From an uncultured Lachnospiraceae bacterium (GTDB lineage: Bacteria > Bacillota > Clostridia > Lachnospirales > Lachnospiraceae), in contig CAMHCL010000083.1 of NCBI GenBank assembly GCA_946183625.1, forward strand, positions 1 through 6,996: DNA of 6,996 bases, written 5' to 3'. The notes under the pieces were generated by a model, which worked only from the letters and a program-made list of their open reading frames with translations, did no database searches and was not told where the DNA came from. Within the stretch, counting starts at the first letter, position 1. Every line of letters starts with the position of its first letter. Of the stretch, positions 5,643-6,996 are shown piece after piece. Both the position numbers and the translations under genes were made by a program.

Positions 5643-6996
5643 ATGCCTATTACAGATTTGCTTGAGCGTAATGCGCGTGAATATACTAACGATGTTGCGC
5701 TTGTAGAGCTTAATCCGGCAATCACAGAAGTTAGAAGGGTTACCTGGAGAGAATACGAACTTATGGAGCCAAATCCAAAGGCACCATACAGAAGAGAGAT
5801 CACATGGGGTGTTTTCAACGAGAAGGCTAATCGTTTCGCGAATCTGCTCATCAGCAGAGGAATCAAAAAGAATGACAAAGTAGGTATACTGCTCATGAAC
5901 TGTCTTGAGTGGCTTCCTATATATTTCGGTGTACTTAAGACTGGTGCACTGGCTGTACCACTTAATTTCCGTTATGACGCAGATGAAATCGAATACTGCG
6001 TGGATCTTGCTGATGTGGATATTCTGGTGTTCGGACCTGAATTCATCGGCAGAGTAGAAGAGATAGCTGAGAAGATATCCAAGAACAGACTGCTGTTCTA
6101 TGTGGGAGAGAACTGTCCTACATTTGCAGAGGACTATAACGAGATGGTTGCTAATTCCAGCTCTGTTACTCCTGACATAACAATAACAGATGATGATTAT
6201 GGTGCTATCTACTTCTCATCAGGAACTACAGGATTTCCTAAGGCTATCCTGCATAAGCATGCTGCTCTGGTACATAGTGCGAAGGTTGAGCAGGCTCATC
6301 ACGGACAGCAGAAGGATGATGTGTTCCTATGTATTCCACCACTTTATCATACAGGTGCTAAAATGCACTGGTTCGGAAGTCTGCAGTCTGGTGGCAAGGC
6401 AGTGCTCTTAAAGGGTACTAAGCCAAAGGATATACTTGAAGCGGTAAGTACTGAGGGCTGTACCATCGTGTGGCTCCTGGTTCCATGGGCTCAGGATCTG
6501 CTTATAGCTCTTGAGAATGGAACACTTAATAAGGATGATTACAAGCTTGATCAATGGAGACTTATGCATATAGGCGCACAGCCTGTACCGGCAAGTCTTA
6601 TAACCAGATGGAAGGCTATGTTCCCTAACCATCAATATGATACAAACTACGGTCTGTCAGAGTCCATCGGACCTGGCTGCGTTCACCTGGGAGTTGAGAA
6701 TATCGATCACGTAGGCGCTATCGGTGTACCGGGATATGGCTGGGAAGCTGAGATCGTAGGTGATGACGGAAATATAATTCCTAAGGAAGATAGTACATCT
6801 GTCGGCGAGCTTATCGTAAAGGGCCCTGGTGTCATGACATGTTACTACAAGAATGAGGAAGCAACCAAGGAAAGCATTAAGGATGGCTGGCTCTATACAG
6901 GTGATATGGCCAAGTATGATGAGGAAGGCTTTATCTGGCTTGTAGATCGTAAGAAGGATGTTATCATCAGTGGTGGTGAGAATATCTATCCTGTAC
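5643..6996 (+). CDS. AMP-forming acyl-CoA ligase (class I adenylate-forming), 3'-partial
   Basis: This cytoplasmic enzyme would activate a carboxylic acid with ATP to an acyl-adenylate and then to the CoA thioester. The frame stays open for 451 codons to the window end. Core motifs are all present: A3 phosphate loop YFSSGTTGFPKA (190-201), A5 YGLSES (336-341), A7 GWLYTGDM (415-422, with Asp421 expected to bind ribose), and A8 DRKKDVIISGGENIYPV (435-451, including the hinge). The C-terminal cap domain with the A10 lysine lies off the edge; with a family length of 500-550 residues, roughly 60-100 are missing. The start ATG follows GGGAGGA (5628-5634) at 8-base spacing. Near the N-terminus, RRVTW (31-35) and RREITW (50-55) bracket an extra stretch of about 19 residues before the usual TW..F..KANRFANLL segment. 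Acid substrate is unknown; aryl, medium-chain or carnitine-type acids are all possible. It sits 129 bases behind the symporter and may share its physiological role. Confidence 0.92.
   Translation, partial: MPITDLLERNAREYTNDVALVELNPAITEVRRVTWREYELMEPNPKAPYRREITWGVFNEKANRFANLLISRGIKKNDKVGILLMNCLEWLPIYFGVLKTGALAVPLNFRYDADEIEYCVDLADVDILVFGPEFIGRVEEIAEKISKNRLLFYVGENCPTFAEDYNEMVANSSSVTPDITITDDDYGAIYFSSGTTGFPKAILHKHAALVHSAKVEQAHHGQQKDDVFLCIPPLYHTGAKMHWFGSLQSGGKAVLLKGTKPKDILEAVSTEGCTIVWLLVPWAQDLLIALENGTLNKDDYKLDQWRLMHIGAQPVPASLITRWKAMFPNHQYDTNYGLSESIGPGCVHLGVENIDHVGAIGVPGYGWEAEIVGDDGNIIPKEDSTSVGELIVKGPGVMTCYYKNEEATKESIKDGWLYTGDMAKYDEEGFIWLVDRKKDVIISGGENIYPV

Noticed and set aside
6190..6635. Short open frames on both strands inside the acyl-CoA ligase
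   Set aside because: The ligase frame carries the A3-A5 motifs through this stretch; the others have no supporting features.

Overview
This window reads as chromosomal DNA of an anaerobic, low-to-middle GC Firmicute, most likely a Lachnospiraceae-type gut or rumen clostridium. The grounds are strong AAGGAG-type ribosome binding sites, frequent AGA and ATA codons, an oxygen-sensitive ferredoxin-dependent 2-oxoacid oxidoreductase, and the general look of the proteins. This placement is inference; there is no rRNA or other marker gene. All five genes lie on the + strand, gene density is high, and no non-coding gap exceeds about 130 bases.

Layout. (1) Positions 1-1548 hold the 3' part of a gene that runs off the left edge. 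Its product has an N-terminal alpha/beta-hydrolase domain of the hormone-sensitive-lipase/acetyl-esterase type that appears to have lost its catalytic residues, followed by a leucine-carboxyl-methyltransferase-like (LCM/PPM1) SAM-dependent methyltransferase domain. (2) Positions 1596-3992 are iorA and iorB, both complete, encoding the two subunits of indolepyruvate:ferredoxin oxidoreductase. They are followed by a clear rho-independent terminator at 4000-4027. (3) Positions 4125-5513 encode a complete sodium:solute symporter of the SSS family. It sits behind a near-consensus promoter whose -35 box is embedded in a perfect 8-bp inverted repeat. (4) From 5643 to the right edge lies an AMP-forming acyl-CoA ligase, complete at its N-terminus and cut off after the A8 hinge motif. 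Its leader holds a promoter-like sequence framed by another inverted repeat and a short stem-loop.

How the genes may work together. IorAB interconverts aryl-pyruvates (indole-, phenyl-, 4-hydroxyphenylpyruvate) with aryl-acetyl-CoA, using ferredoxin. A carboxylate-type Na+ symporter and an acyl-CoA ligase next door would fit uptake of an organic acid such as an arylacetate, its activation to the CoA thioester, and its reductive carboxylation to the 2-oxoacid. That is a known route to aromatic amino acids in rumen anaerobes. The opposite, fermentative direction is equally possible. This link is inferred from proximity only: iorAB, the symporter and the ligase each seem to have their own transcription signals, and the substrates of the last two cannot be read from sequence.

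The least ordinary items are the apparent pseudo-esterase/methyltransferase fusion and the two operator-like inverted repeats at the symporter and ligase promoters. I see no mobile element, CRISPR array, tRNA or rRNA. Nothing here by itself demonstrates a wholly new system.
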